DNA of 64,000 bases from Sphingomonas rubra (GTDB taxonomy: Bacteria > Pseudomonadota > Alphaproteobacteria > Sphingomonadales > Sphingomonadaceae), in NCBI RefSeq assembly GCF_900115745.1, contig NZ_FOXP01000001.1, positions 418,459 to 482,458 on the forward strand, written 5' to 3'. The position numbers and the translations under genes are program-made. The notes beneath the pieces are model-generated. The model was not told the origin of the DNA. It saw nothing but the letters and a program-made list of their open reading frames with translations, and made no database searches. The first letter of the stretch is position 1. Every line of letters starts with the position of its first letter. Positions 51,855-60,363 of this stretch are shown one piece after another.

Positions 51855-51956
51855 CCTCCGTGCAGTAGCTGCCGTGCGTTCGGCATCAAGCGCTTCGCGA
51901 GCGCTCGACCATTGATCCTGCTGGTCCCGAAACCACCACCGGGTATGAGGCCGTGA

Positions 51957-52412
51957 ATGCTTCCGCTTTTTCTCCTGGCAAGCGCCGTTGCGCCCGGCGC
52001 GACCTTCACCTGCACGCCCGTGGCGGTGTGGGATGGCGACGGGCCGATCTGGTGCGCCGAAGGGCCGCGTATTCGTTTGGCGGGGATCGCCGCTCGCGAA
52101 ATCGACGAGAGCTGCCGGCCCGGGCACCCCTGTTCGACGGCGAGCGGACGCGCCGCACGCGACCATCTCGTCTCGCTCTTGGGAGGTGCCCGCGGCACGC
52201 GTCGCACCGGCCATGTCATGGTTCGCGGACCGCGCCTCACCTGCGTGTCGAACGGGTCTGCCAAGGGCGATCGGACTGGCGCGTTGTGCCGTTCGCCTCA
52301 AACTGGCGACCTCTCCTGTGCGATGGTCCGGGGCAGCTATGCGTTGGCGTGGAAGCGCTATGGTGGCGACCGGCTCTGCAAGTCGGCGGGTCTGTTCTCC
52401 AGGCGAATGTGA
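51957..52412 (+). CDS. Secreted SNase-like (thermonuclease) protein
   Basis: A 151-aa protein with a short signal peptide (MLPLFLLASAVAPGATF). The SNase-like core is TPVAVWDGDGPIWCAEGPRI then RLAGIAAREIDESC. The C-terminal part carries LVSLLG and cysteine-rich segments, AWKRYGGDRLCKSAG closing the fold. The catalytic Arg/Glu pattern is partly changed (RIRLAGIAARE), so activity is uncertain. Common on sphingomonad plasmids next to ssb and tra genes. Confidence 0.75.
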   Translation: MLPLFLLASAVAPGATFTCTPVAVWDGDGPIWCAEGPRIRLAGIAAREIDESCRPGHPCSTASGRAARDHLVSLLGGARGTRRTGHVMVRGPRLTCVSNGSAKGDRTGALCRSPQTGDLSCAMVRGSYALAWKRYGGDRLCKSAGLFSRRM

Positions 52413-52672
52413 AGCGTCAGGGCTTGACCATCGGCTTGGTCAGGACCGCCTCCATCGACTTCTCACCCCTATGGCGGGCGCCATCCGAAGCAACCCGCTC
52501 GAGCCCAGGCCCGTGTTGCTCGGGGCTTTGCCCCTCCCTGCCCGCGCCAGCCTTGGTCTCGGGGGTTCCCCTCCGGCCGTGACGGGCCTGCGGTGCGTCG
52601 TCTCGGCTTGCCTCGCCATGGCCGGGGCTCCGTCGATCGGGACGGTCCCGACGATCCTTTGGAGTGAGCCCC

Positions 52673-53080
52673 ATGACCAACACCGTTCTTCTCGTCGGCA
52701 ATCTCGGCACCGATCCCGAGACCCGCACCACCCGCGGCGACACCCGCGTCACCTCGCTCAGCCTGGGCACCAGCCGGCCCAAGCGCGACAGCGAGGGCAA
52801 GACTTTCAAGGATGCGAACGGCTTTACGGCCAAGGAAACCGAGTGGCACCGCATCACCTGCTTCAACGGGCTCGGCAAGACGGTCTCGCAGTTTGCGACC
52901 AAGGGCATGCTGGTGTCGGTGCGCGGCCGGATCCACTACAGCAAGTGGACCGACAAGGAGGGCGTCGAGCGGTACGGCTGCGAGATCATCGCGGACGACG
53001 TGCAGTTCCTCAGCCGGGGCAAGCCTGCGGCCGAAGGCGGGGCGAGCCAGTCCGACATCGACGACGATCTCCCCTTCTGA
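52673..53080 (+). CDS. ssb: Single-stranded DNA-binding protein
   Basis: A 135-aa SSB with OB-fold motifs NTVLLVGNLGTDPETR, EWHRITCFNGLGKTVSQFATKG and RIHYSKWTDKEGVERYG, ending in the DDDLPF acidic tip that recruits partner proteins. The ATG at 52673 lies 8 nt after GGAG. Plasmid-encoded SSBs protect ssDNA during conjugative transfer. It is followed by convergent small genes. Confidence 0.93.
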   Translation: MTNTVLLVGNLGTDPETRTTRGDTRVTSLSLGTSRPKRDSEGKTFKDANGFTAKETEWHRITCFNGLGKTVSQFATKGMLVSVRGRIHYSKWTDKEGVERYGCEIIADDVQFLSRGKPAAEGGASQSDIDDDLPF

Positions 53081-53129
53081 CCTCAGCGGATCACCCCGGC
53101 GGCAACCCGCCGCCGGGGCTCTCCTGGCG

Positions 53130-53345
53130 TTATCGACAGCTCGGGAAATGCCGGGCGACCATCGCGTCCAGCCGGCGGGTCAGCAGCGCCGCCAGTGTCA
53201 GCGCATCCCGTTCGGCATCGAACGGATCACGCGTGCAGGCAGACACGATCGCATCACGCAGCCAGTAGCTGGTTGCCGGATCGGCGATGATCGCGATGAC
53301 CTCCGCCACATCGCCAACATCGTGTCTCTCGAGGGGCTCAGCCAC
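53130..53345 (-). CDS. Small conjugation-associated protein
   Basis: A 71-aa protein from GTG 53345 (VAEPLERHDVGDVAEVIAII), helical, ending LDAMVARHFPSCR. It overlaps the stop of the upstream small gene by 8 nt. Position and size match the small TraD-type accessory encoded near MobF relaxases in sphingomonad plasmids. The name is uncertain and function unknown. Confidence 0.6.
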   Translation of the reverse strand: MAEPLERHDVGDVAEVIAIIADPATSYWLRDAIVSACTRDPFDAERDALTLAALLTRRLDAMVARHFPSCR

Positions 53346-53625
53346 GGCTGTTCTCCTCGCTTTCGGCTGCCGCACCGGCGCGAGGCACAGCTGCCTTGCC
53401 AGGCCGTCCTCGAGCCGGACCGTCTTGCGAGGGAGCAGCCACCGCGTCAGCGATAAGACGCCGTAATGCGTCGGCACCGAGCCGTGATCCGCCCGCGTCG
53501 AGCACGATTAGCCCAAGTTCGAGCGCCGCCGCACGCCTGAGCTCGGCGCCCTTCGTCTGCATCGCAAGACGCTCTTCGTCATGTCGGGTAAGCGCTTCCA
53601 AGGCGCTCGGCTTCTTCTTGGCCAC
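53338..53625 (-). CDS. Small TraC/DUF6437-like conjugation protein
   Basis: A 95-aa protein read from GTG 53625 (VAKKKPSALEALTRHDEERL), with AGGAG 8 nt upstream. It is helical (MQTKGAELRRAAALELGLIV, DALRRLIADAVAA) and ends in a low-complexity tail. It resembles TraC-like accessory proteins found upstream of oriT regions in alphaproteobacterial plasmids and may bind the transfer origin. Divergent from the oriT-like region and forms an operon with the gene at 53345. Confidence 0.65.
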   Translation of the reverse strand: MAKKKPSALEALTRHDEERLAMQTKGAELRRAAALELGLIVLDAGGSRLGADALRRLIADAVAAPSQDGPARGRPGKAAVPRAGAAAESEENSRG

Positions 53626-54035
53626 GACCAATCTCCTTACGGTCGAAGCCCCTTCCACCGGCGATATTGGCGCGGGCCCCGGGTGTAGGAAAGCGATTCC
53701 TGTGCAGGCGGGCGAAAGAGGTCTCCGCCTTCGGGCTCACCGCATCCAATCGGCCGGGACGGGCATCGAGCCCGCCCCGACCGAACTCTTCTACTCGCTC
53801 AACGATGGGCAGGATGACAGCGGCGAAGACCGGGCCTCAAGGACGACGGGGCCCCACCATTTTTCCGGCCGCGATCGGGCGGTAGTGCCCCACCTCGAGC
53901 CGAGTGGCGCGGCCGGAAAAATCGTGACCCCCATCGCCGCTGCGCGGCCGCACCCTGCGGGTGCGGTCCCTGACCCCCGATCTTCCCCGCTGTCGCGAGA
54001 CCTCCGTCTTTCACGTGAGATTGAGGAGATGGACG
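53626..54035. other. Gene-free region, candidate oriT
   Basis: About 410 bp without a credible gene, between the TraC-like gene and the 80-aa gene. It contains a perfect 15-bp inverted repeat (53859-53873 and 53908-53922) and an 8-bp hairpin CCGCACCC / GGGTGCGG with a TGC loop (53948-53966). This is the best candidate in the window for a transfer origin, although no nic site can be assigned by eye. Confidence 0.5.
53859..53922. repeat. 15-bp perfect inverted repeat with 34-bp spacer
   Basis: ATTTTTCCGGCCGCG (53859-53873) and its exact reverse complement (53908-53922) flank GGTAGTGCCCCACCTCG and neighbours. The arms carry A/T at the outer ends, so on either strand no U-run follows the stem and a terminator is unlikely. 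Placement beside tra accessory genes suggests an oriT-associated structure or a binding site for a plasmid protein. Confidence 0.75.
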
Positions 54036-54278
54036 ATGACTTACTTCAGCCCGATCAGCACCAACGACAGCAACACCGCGCTGGAGCACGAGGCCTTCAT
54101 GGCCGCCTACGCCAAGGCAAACGCACGGGCGCCCTACAGCTACTTCGACCAGCACATCATCCGGACGGACGATGCCTGCTACTGGGTGGCCGATGAGGGG
54201 GATTACGAGACGCTGATGCAGGACCTGATCGACCGGATCGTCCACACCGTGCCCGCCGGCCGGGACGACGAATACTGA
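54036..54278 (+). CDS. Small acidic hypothetical protein
   Basis: An 80-aa protein beginning MTYFSPISTNDSNTALEHEA behind GAGGAG. It is acidic with many Asp/Glu in the second half (HIIRTDDACYWVADEGDYET). A hairpin terminator follows directly. No domain is recognised. It is a plausible plasmid-backbone protein of the tra region. Confidence 0.65.
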   Translation: MTYFSPISTNDSNTALEHEAFMAAYAKANARAPYSYFDQHIIRTDDACYWVADEGDYETLMQDLIDRIVHTVPAGRDDEY

Positions 54279-54283
54279 CGACG

Positions 54284-54304
54284 GAGGGGGCGCAACGCTC
54301 CCTC
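54284..54304 (+). terminator. Hairpin terminator after the 80-aa gene
   Basis: A 9-bp stem GAGGGGGCG / CGCTCCCTC with one G-T pair and a CAA loop, starting 5 nt after the stop and followed by TTGTCGTG. Confidence 0.55.
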
Positions 54305-54420
54305 TTGTCGTGCTCGTCCAGAGCCCAGGCTTGACTGCTTTTTAGTCGCTAGTTTGCCAGCTGGCTTGCCAGTCCGACCAGCCTTCCACCCCGCTGCGTA
54401 GGTGCTTCAATCGCCACGCT

Positions 54421-54642
54421 TCAAGCACCGCCTCTCACGGCATTGGAGTCCTCCGGTATCGACTGATCATCCCGGGTTTCAGGCCGCGAGATCACCGCCA
54501 CCATCAATCTCTGGGCATAGGGGGACAGGGAGCACACCTTACGCGGTGCACCGCAGGGATAGTGCAGTCTAATCAGTGGCTTAGCGCGTGACCACCACTG
54601 GCGCCAATCATGGTCAAAGACAACCAGATCACCATTGATCAC
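54421..54642 (-). CDS. Possible gene or 5'-truncated remnant
   Basis: A reading frame from GTG 54642 of 73 aa (VINGDLVVFDHDWRQWWSRA, ending SNAVRGGA). The frame is open 20 codons further upstream (EHELWVKDLRRDFGSFAGL) without a start, and those residues look coding. The gene may therefore be the 3' end of a longer, lost gene. No family recognised. The rest of 54305-54751 shows no other gene. Confidence 0.35.
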   Translation of the reverse strand: MINGDLVVFDHDWRQWWSRAKPLIRLHYPCGAPRKVCSLSPYAQRLMVAVISRPETRDDQSIPEDSNAVRGGA

Positions 54643-54751
54643 CAGCCCCGCAAAACTGCCGAAATCCCGCCGCAGGTCCTTGACCCAGAGCTCGTGTTCC
54701 GTCTATGTTCTCTTTGCCTTGCGTAGTGCCCACCACGCTCCATGCGAATGG

Positions 54752-55051
54752 ATGCGTGACATGCAACGACGATATCAGCTTGCCTGCTATGTGACAGACG
54801 ACCTCAGCACCGCCTTCGCGGCACGTGCTCGGGCGCGGGATTTGACGGTCGCGGCAGCGCTCCGCCAGCTCGTCATCAACGACGTGTTCGGGGTCGCCTA
54901 CGATCCGCGTGAACAGCGCAATCACATCCTCTTCATGACGATCGCGATGGACGGTCTGCTGACCGAACATCCCAATCGCGAACTGCGGTCTCGCCTGATC
55001 AAGGAATGGCAGGAGCGCGTCGCACGGGAGGACCAGTCCCATGCGGCATAA
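54752..55051 (+). CDS. RHH-like conjugation accessory protein upstream of TraD
   Basis: A 99-aa protein (MRDMQRRYQLACYVTDDLST at the start; ATG 54761 is an alternative). YQLACYVTDDLSTAFAARARARDLTVAAALRQLVINDVFG resembles a ribbon-helix-helix DNA-binding core, and the C-terminus is helical. It overlaps the TraD start by 11 nt, so it is co-translated with the coupling protein. It may bind oriT and assist the relaxosome, as TraM/MobC-like proteins do. Confidence 0.7.
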   Translation: MRDMQRRYQLACYVTDDLSTAFAARARARDLTVAAALRQLVINDVFGVAYDPREQRNHILFMTIAMDGLLTEHPNRELRSRLIKEWQERVAREDQSHAA

Positions 55052-57368
55052 GTTCACCAACTTCACCCGCGGCAGCCAGCTGCTCGGCCACTTCGGCTTC
55101 ATGTTTGCCGCCGGCCTGAAAGGGCCGCTGATGGTGACGGCGGCGACCTTCACCGGCCTATGCTGGTGGCGGATATCGGCCGCCCTGTCCGACCATGAAA
55201 GCTATCTCTGCTGGATGCGGCTTTATGCCGGCATTTACACCTGGTTCGAGTTCGATCCGACCAAGGTCGTCAACCTCGAGACGCTGTCTGGTGCGCACGT
55301 GCTTCTGCCGATGTCGGACGTCGCGACGCACCCGATCGTGGTCGCCGCCTGGGACCGGATGACCTCGGCTGCCGGCAGCGCTGCGATGCTCGCCGCGATA
55401 ATCACCGTCCCCGTGATCGTGGCCTTCGCCTGGCTGGCAGCGTGGTTCGGCCGACGCTCCAAGGAAAGCCGGCACGAGCGCGGCGCGACCCTTGCCGAGC
55501 TGCCCGCGCTGGTGACTGAAATCGAAGCGCATAACGCCCGTGAGCGGGCATCGGAATATCGCCGCCTGCTGGGTTCGGGATGGCGCTATGCGTCCGCCGC
55601 AGAGCTGCGCGAGGCGGGCCTGTACGAGCCCTATTCGCTTGCCGGCGTGCCCTACCCGTGGCGCCTCGAACAGAGCCACGCGATGTTGATCGGAACCACC
55701 GGCACCGGGAAGACGGTCGCGCTGCGCGACCTCCTCGCGCAGGTCCGCGCGAAAGGTGCCAGGGCCGTCGTGTTCGACCTCACCGGTGCCTTCATCGAGG
55801 CGTTCTTCGACGAGGCGACCGACACCATCCTCAACCCGCTCGATGCGCGCTGCCCGATGTGGTCGATCTTCGAGGATTGCAGCGACGAGGCCGAACTGAC
55901 TGCAGCGTCCGAAGCGCTGGTCCCGCATGATGGCGGCGGCTCCGAACAATTCTGGGTGCTCGCCGCACGCATGCTGTTCGTGGAGATGTGCCTGAAGCTT
56001 CTCAGGGATGGTCGCGCGACCAACGAGGCGCTCAGCACGGAGCTGATGACGGCCAGTCTCGCTCACGTCCACAAGCTGATGGAGGGCACCGTCGCCGATC
56101 CGCTCACCGCACCGGAAGCCGCCCGCATGGCGGAATCGATCCGCGCCGTGTTCAACGCCAATGCCAAGGCGCTGCGGATGCTACCCACGACGGGCACGCC
56201 CTTCTCGGTCAAGCGCTGGGTCACCGGCGACAGCAAGCCCGGCGCGATCCTGTTCGTGTCGGCGCGCTATGTCGACATGTCGGTCGCATCGCGCCTGCTG
56301 ACGGTGTGGATGGACACCGCGATGAACACGCTCATGACGCTCGAACGCTCGAGCGACCTGCGGCTCTGGTTCCTGTTCGACGAGCTCGGCGCGCTGCACC
56401 GCCTGCCCGCCATCGAAAAGGGCCTGCAGACGGTCCGCAACTATGGCGGCGCGATCGTCGCCGGCGTCCATGCCTATGCCAAGCTGAAGGAGACCTACGG
56501 CGAGAACATGGCGATGACGCTGTCATCGTTGGCGCGCACCAAGCTGTTCCTGGCAACCGCCGACCGGGAGTCTGCAACCTGGTGTTCGGACTTCATCGGC
56601 CACCGCCAATATCGCGAGATGGAGGAAGGCTATAGCTACGGCTACAACAACGCCCGCGACGCCGTTAGCCTGACTCCGAGGCGCCAGATCGAGCCGCTGC
56701 TGCTCCCCGATCAGCTCATGAACCTGCAGCGGCTGCGCGGTTATCTGAAGTTCCCGGACGGCTTTCCGGCAGCTCCGATCCGGCTCACCTATGTCGACTT
56801 CCCGCGCCGCGCAGAGGCCTTCGTCGTCCGACCTAAATTGGCGCTCTCGGAAGCCGGGAACGGGACTGCCGAACGTCCAGACGAGCCCCCTGTCGACGGC
56901 GCTGACGCACCCGGTGCGACCGACCAGGGACCGGGCCCGAGCAGCGATGCCCGGGAGCAATCGGTACCGTCAGACGCCCGGTCCGGCCCCTTGTTCGACT
57001 ATGCCGATCAACGTCCGACAGAGACCCCGGTCCAGCCGGCGGACGTGCCTGCCAGCGCGGCCAATCCCGCCTTGGCGCCGCTACGCCCGGCCTTCATCAA
57101 GCCTCCGACTCCGCTTGCATCGCGCGCGGTGAAGCTGGGCGGAACAGCACCGCGCGGCGGCCAGGGAGAAGACGCCGAACCGGCGACCCGTCCGGCGTTC
57201 GGGAAGGAGCGATCTCCCGGCACGCCGCCGGCCGGCATCCCCGGCACCGTCGACGCAGGGCGTGGCGTACGGCCCCTCCCCGGCCAGGAAAGCATCTCGC
57301 TGCGCGAGCTGAAGTCCGGGGTCGCGCCGGGGGACACACCGGCACCGGATGACGGCATCGAGCTCTGA
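55041..57368 (+). CDS. traD: Type IV coupling protein TraD
   Basis: A 775-aa VirD4/TrwB-like ATPase. Two N-terminal membrane helices lie at about residues 22-45 and 108-135. The NTPase domain has Walker A IGTTGTGKT near residues 216-224 and Walker B LWFLFDELGAL near residue 443. Further conserved blocks are SLARTKLFLATADRESATW and PRRQIEPLLLPDQLMNLQ. The C-terminal ~180 residues are Pro/Ala-rich and low complexity. It couples the relaxosome to the mating channel. It is followed 10 nt later by the relaxase gene, the usual MobF arrangement. Confidence 0.92.
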   Translation: MRHKFTNFTRGSQLLGHFGFMFAAGLKGPLMVTAATFTGLCWWRISAALSDHESYLCWMRLYAGIYTWFEFDPTKVVNLETLSGAHVLLPMSDVATHPIVVAAWDRMTSAAGSAAMLAAIITVPVIVAFAWLAAWFGRRSKESRHERGATLAELPALVTEIEAHNARERASEYRRLLGSGWRYASAAELREAGLYEPYSLAGVPYPWRLEQSHAMLIGTTGTGKTVALRDLLAQVRAKGARAVVFDLTGAFIEAFFDEATDTILNPLDARCPMWSIFEDCSDEAELTAASEALVPHDGGGSEQFWVLAARMLFVEMCLKLLRDGRATNEALSTELMTASLAHVHKLMEGTVADPLTAPEAARMAESIRAVFNANAKALRMLPTTGTPFSVKRWVTGDSKPGAILFVSARYVDMSVASRLLTVWMDTAMNTLMTLERSSDLRLWFLFDELGALHRLPAIEKGLQTVRNYGGAIVAGVHAYAKLKETYGENMAMTLSSLARTKLFLATADRESATWCSDFIGHRQYREMEEGYSYGYNNARDAVSLTPRRQIEPLLLPDQLMNLQRLRGYLKFPDGFPAAPIRLTYVDFPRRAEAFVVRPKLALSEAGNGTAERPDEPPVDGADAPGATDQGPGPSSDAREQSVPSDARSGPLFDYADQRPTETPVQPADVPASAANPALAPLRPAFIKPPTPLASRAVKLGGTAPRGGQGEDAEPATRPAFGKERSPGTPPAGIPGTVDAGRGVRPLPGQESISLRELKSGVAPGDTPAPDDGIEL

Positions 57369-57378
57369 GGGGCGTGCC

Positions 57379-60318
57379 ATGCTGTCGGTCGCAACCGTCC
57401 GCTCCGCCAAAGGCGCCGCCGGCTATTTCGCCGCCGATAACTACTACTCGCCCGGTGAAGCGGAGACATCGGGCGAGTGGTTCGGCAAGGGCGCGGAGGC
57501 GCTCGGGCTCACTGGGGCTGTCGACAAGGAGACGTTCGAAGCGCTGCTGAAGGGCAGCCTTCCCGATGGCTCGCAGGTCGGCACTCCCGAGCGGCACCGC
57601 GCGGGCATTGATCTCACCTTCTCGTTGCCGAAGAGCTGGTCGCTGCTCGCGCTGGTCGGTGGCGACCGGCGCATCCTCCACGCCTATCGCGCCGCGGTGA
57701 AGGAAACGCTCGGCTGGGCCGAGCGCAATGCCGCCGAGACCCGGATGGAGGTCAAGGGCAAGGAGAAGGTGGTCGCCACTGGCAACCTGATCGTCGCTCT
57801 GTTCGAGCACGACACCAGCCGGGAACAGGAGCCGCAGGCCCACCTCCATGCGATCGTCGCAAACGCCACCCAAGGGCCGGATGGCAAGTGGCGCGCGCTC
57901 CACAACGACAAGCTCTGGTCCTTGAACACCCTGTTCAACGCGCTGACGATGGCGAGCTTCCGCGACAAGGTGGAGGCGCTCGGTTACGCCGTTGGCGACC
58001 GCGGCAAGCATGGAAACTTCGAAGCCGAGGGCATCGGCCGCAACCTAATCATGGCGTTCAGCACGCGACGCCAGCAGATCCTCGCCAAGGTCGCCGAGAT
58101 GGCGCAGAAGACCCCGGAGGCATTCGCCGCCGCGACGCTGATGACGCGGTCCAGGAAGGCGCCCGTTGCCGACCGTGAGGCGCTTTATGATGGCTGGCGG
58201 GAGAGCGCCCGAGCAGTCGGTCTCGACCTTCCGGAACTGATCGAGCAAGCCCGCGCTCGGGGGGCCGCGCCGTCGCCGTGGGAGCGTCTGGCACAGGCTG
58301 CAGGTGCCGCGACGACACGCGGTCGCGAGCTCGTCAGCGCGTTGGCCGATCGGCTCGGCCTAGCCAGGTCCGATCCTTATCTGCCCCGCAACATTGGGGC
58401 CAAAGGTCCGGCCGAGGTCGCCGCCGCGCACGCAGTGGCCTCTGCGCTGCGTCACCTGGAGCAGCGCGAGGCCGCCTTCAAGACGACTGACATCTACAAG
58501 GCTGCGCTGGATACGGGCCTGCCCACTAAGATCGACCAGATCAAGGTGCGTGTGGCTGCGCTCGCGCGAGCGGGCCAGCTCGTCCCCGGCACCGGACGCG
58601 CCGAGGACATGATGACGACGGCACAAGGCCTTGCAGTCGAGCGACGGATCCTCTCGGCCGTCGATGCAGGGCGCGGCGCCGGCGCGAGCTTCCTGCCTCT
58701 CGGCGACGCAGGTGCAACTCTGCGGGACAATGCGCAGACCAACTCGGGCATCATGCTCAACCCGGGTCAGGAGGCTGCAGGCGTCCTCCTGCTGTCCTCC
58801 ACCGATCGCATCATCGCGGTCCAGGGCGTCGCCGGCGCTGGCAAGAGCAGCATGCTGGCGCCCGCCGCCAGACTGATCGAGGAGAGCGGCAAAAAGGTGC
58901 TGGGGCTCGCCGTTCAAAACACGCTAGTCCAGATGCTCGAACGCGAGACCGGCATTCGGTCGATGACCGTCGCCCGGTTCCTGCGAGCCAACGCGCCGCT
59001 CCTCGGCGAGCGCCCAGACCCAGGCGCGCTGACCGGGGCGCGGGCGACGTTCGGCGGCACCGCCATCCTCGTCGATGAGGCCTCGATGCTGTCAAACGCC
59101 GATCAACTGAAGCTGGTCGAACTCGCCAATCTGCTCGGCGTCGGGCGGATGGCCTTCGTCGGTGACGCGCGGCAGCTCGGGGCGGTCGATGCAGGCAAAC
59201 CCTTCTCGGTCATGCAGCAGGCCGGCGCCGCCACCGCGCACATGCCGCAGAACATCCGCGCGCGCGGCGAGGCGGTGAAAGCTGCTGCGGCAGCGGCGCA
59301 GATCGGCAATGTCGAAAAGGCCATGACGGCGCTGGAGCCATTCACGGTTGAAGCACCCGGACGGGGTGCGGAGGAAGCAGCCGAACGGTGGCTGGCGCTT
59401 GGGCCGGATGAACGATCACGCACCGCCATCTATGCGTCGGGGCGACGGTTGCGCGGTGACATTAACCGCGCGGTTCAGGAAGGCTTGCTGGCGCGCAGGG
59501 AGATCGGTCCGGCGAGCCTCGACCTTACGGTACTGGAGCGGGTTAATCTCACCAATGAGGAACTACGCTACGCCCAGAATTATGCTCCCGGCATGGTGCT
59601 CGATGTGGCGGAACGAAGCGATGGAGTTCGGCTGGCTAAAGGTCGCGCTGAGGTCGTGGCGGTCGACCCGACGGCGGGCACGGTCCGGGTCCGCGGCGCC
59701 GATGCAAAGGAGCGGACGTTCCGGCCTGATCGGCTCAGACCCACGCGCGATACCGGGCTGCAGTTGTACGAGCGCAAGGATCTCACGATCCATGAGCGCG
59801 ATCGCATTCGCTGGACCGCGAGTGATCATAAGCGCGGGCTGTTCAACGCCGACCGAGCACAGATCGTCGGGATCGATAGTGGCGTGGTAAGCATCGAAAC
59901 GTCGCTCGGAGTGAAGCTGGATCTGAAGCGCGACGACCCGATGCTCCAGCGGCTCGACCTCGCCTATGCGCTCAACGCCCACATGGCGCAGGGACTGACG
60001 TCCGACGCCGGTATCGCTGTCATGGAAACTCGCGATACCAAGCTCATCAACCAGCAGACCTTCCTGGTCACGGTCACGCGGCTTCGGGATACGCTGACCC
60101 TGATCGTTGATCGCGCGGGTGGCCTGCAGCGTCAGCTTGTTCGGAACGCTGGCGGCAAGACCTCGTCACTCGAGACTGCCGGCGGCATCCCTCGCACTGG
60201 AGCGCCGAGTGCGGCGAACGAAGGCAAGGATACAGGGGCTGATAAGCCGACCACCAGTCCCGAGAAAGCGCTCGATATCGACACCGGCCGTGGGAAAATC
60301 TTCGAGATCGGGATCTGA
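57379..60318 (+). CDS. traI: MobF conjugative relaxase/helicase TraI
   Basis: A 979-aa MobF relaxase. The start at 57379 gives MLSVATVRSAKGAAGYFAAD, with the nicking Tyr candidates Tyr16 and Tyr22/23 (DNYYSPGE). The 3-His metal site is in FEHDTSREQEPQAHLHAIVAN. The RecD/TraI-type helicase follows, with Walker A GVAGAGKSS near residue 487 and DEASM near residue 565. The last ~50 residues are low complexity. It nicks oriT and unwinds the transferred strand. Its presence defines this as a mobilisable or conjugative element. Confidence 0.93.
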   Translation: MLSVATVRSAKGAAGYFAADNYYSPGEAETSGEWFGKGAEALGLTGAVDKETFEALLKGSLPDGSQVGTPERHRAGIDLTFSLPKSWSLLALVGGDRRILHAYRAAVKETLGWAERNAAETRMEVKGKEKVVATGNLIVALFEHDTSREQEPQAHLHAIVANATQGPDGKWRALHNDKLWSLNTLFNALTMASFRDKVEALGYAVGDRGKHGNFEAEGIGRNLIMAFSTRRQQILAKVAEMAQKTPEAFAAATLMTRSRKAPVADREALYDGWRESARAVGLDLPELIEQARARGAAPSPWERLAQAAGAATTRGRELVSALADRLGLARSDPYLPRNIGAKGPAEVAAAHAVASALRHLEQREAAFKTTDIYKAALDTGLPTKIDQIKVRVAALARAGQLVPGTGRAEDMMTTAQGLAVERRILSAVDAGRGAGASFLPLGDAGATLRDNAQTNSGIMLNPGQEAAGVLLLSSTDRIIAVQGVAGAGKSSMLAPAARLIEESGKKVLGLAVQNTLVQMLERETGIRSMTVARFLRANAPLLGERPDPGALTGARATFGGTAILVDEASMLSNADQLKLVELANLLGVGRMAFVGDARQLGAVDAGKPFSVMQQAGAATAHMPQNIRARGEAVKAAAAAAQIGNVEKAMTALEPFTVEAPGRGAEEAAERWLALGPDERSRTAIYASGRRLRGDINRAVQEGLLARREIGPASLDLTVLERVNLTNEELRYAQNYAPGMVLDVAERSDGVRLAKGRAEVVAVDPTAGTVRVRGADAKERTFRPDRLRPTRDTGLQLYERKDLTIHERDRIRWTASDHKRGLFNADRAQIVGIDSGVVSIETSLGVKLDLKRDDPMLQRLDLAYALNAHMAQGLTSDAGIAVMETRDTKLINQQTFLVTVTRLRDTLTLIVDRAGGLQRQLVRNAGGKTSSLETAGGIPRTGAPSAANEGKDTGADKPTTSPEKALDIDTGRGKIFEIGI

Positions 60319-60363
60319 AAACGAGATGGGATCTAGTCTCCGCTCGGCAGAACAGGTCCGCAC

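Noticed and set aside
54629..55153. 174-aa minus-strand frame opposite the RHH gene and TraD
   Set aside because: Antisense to a well-supported co-translated pair and lacks any motif or ribosome binding site.
60319..60363. Search for tRNA genes or an attachment site near traI
   Set aside because: No cloverleaf or direct repeat was found in the gap or elsewhere in the window.
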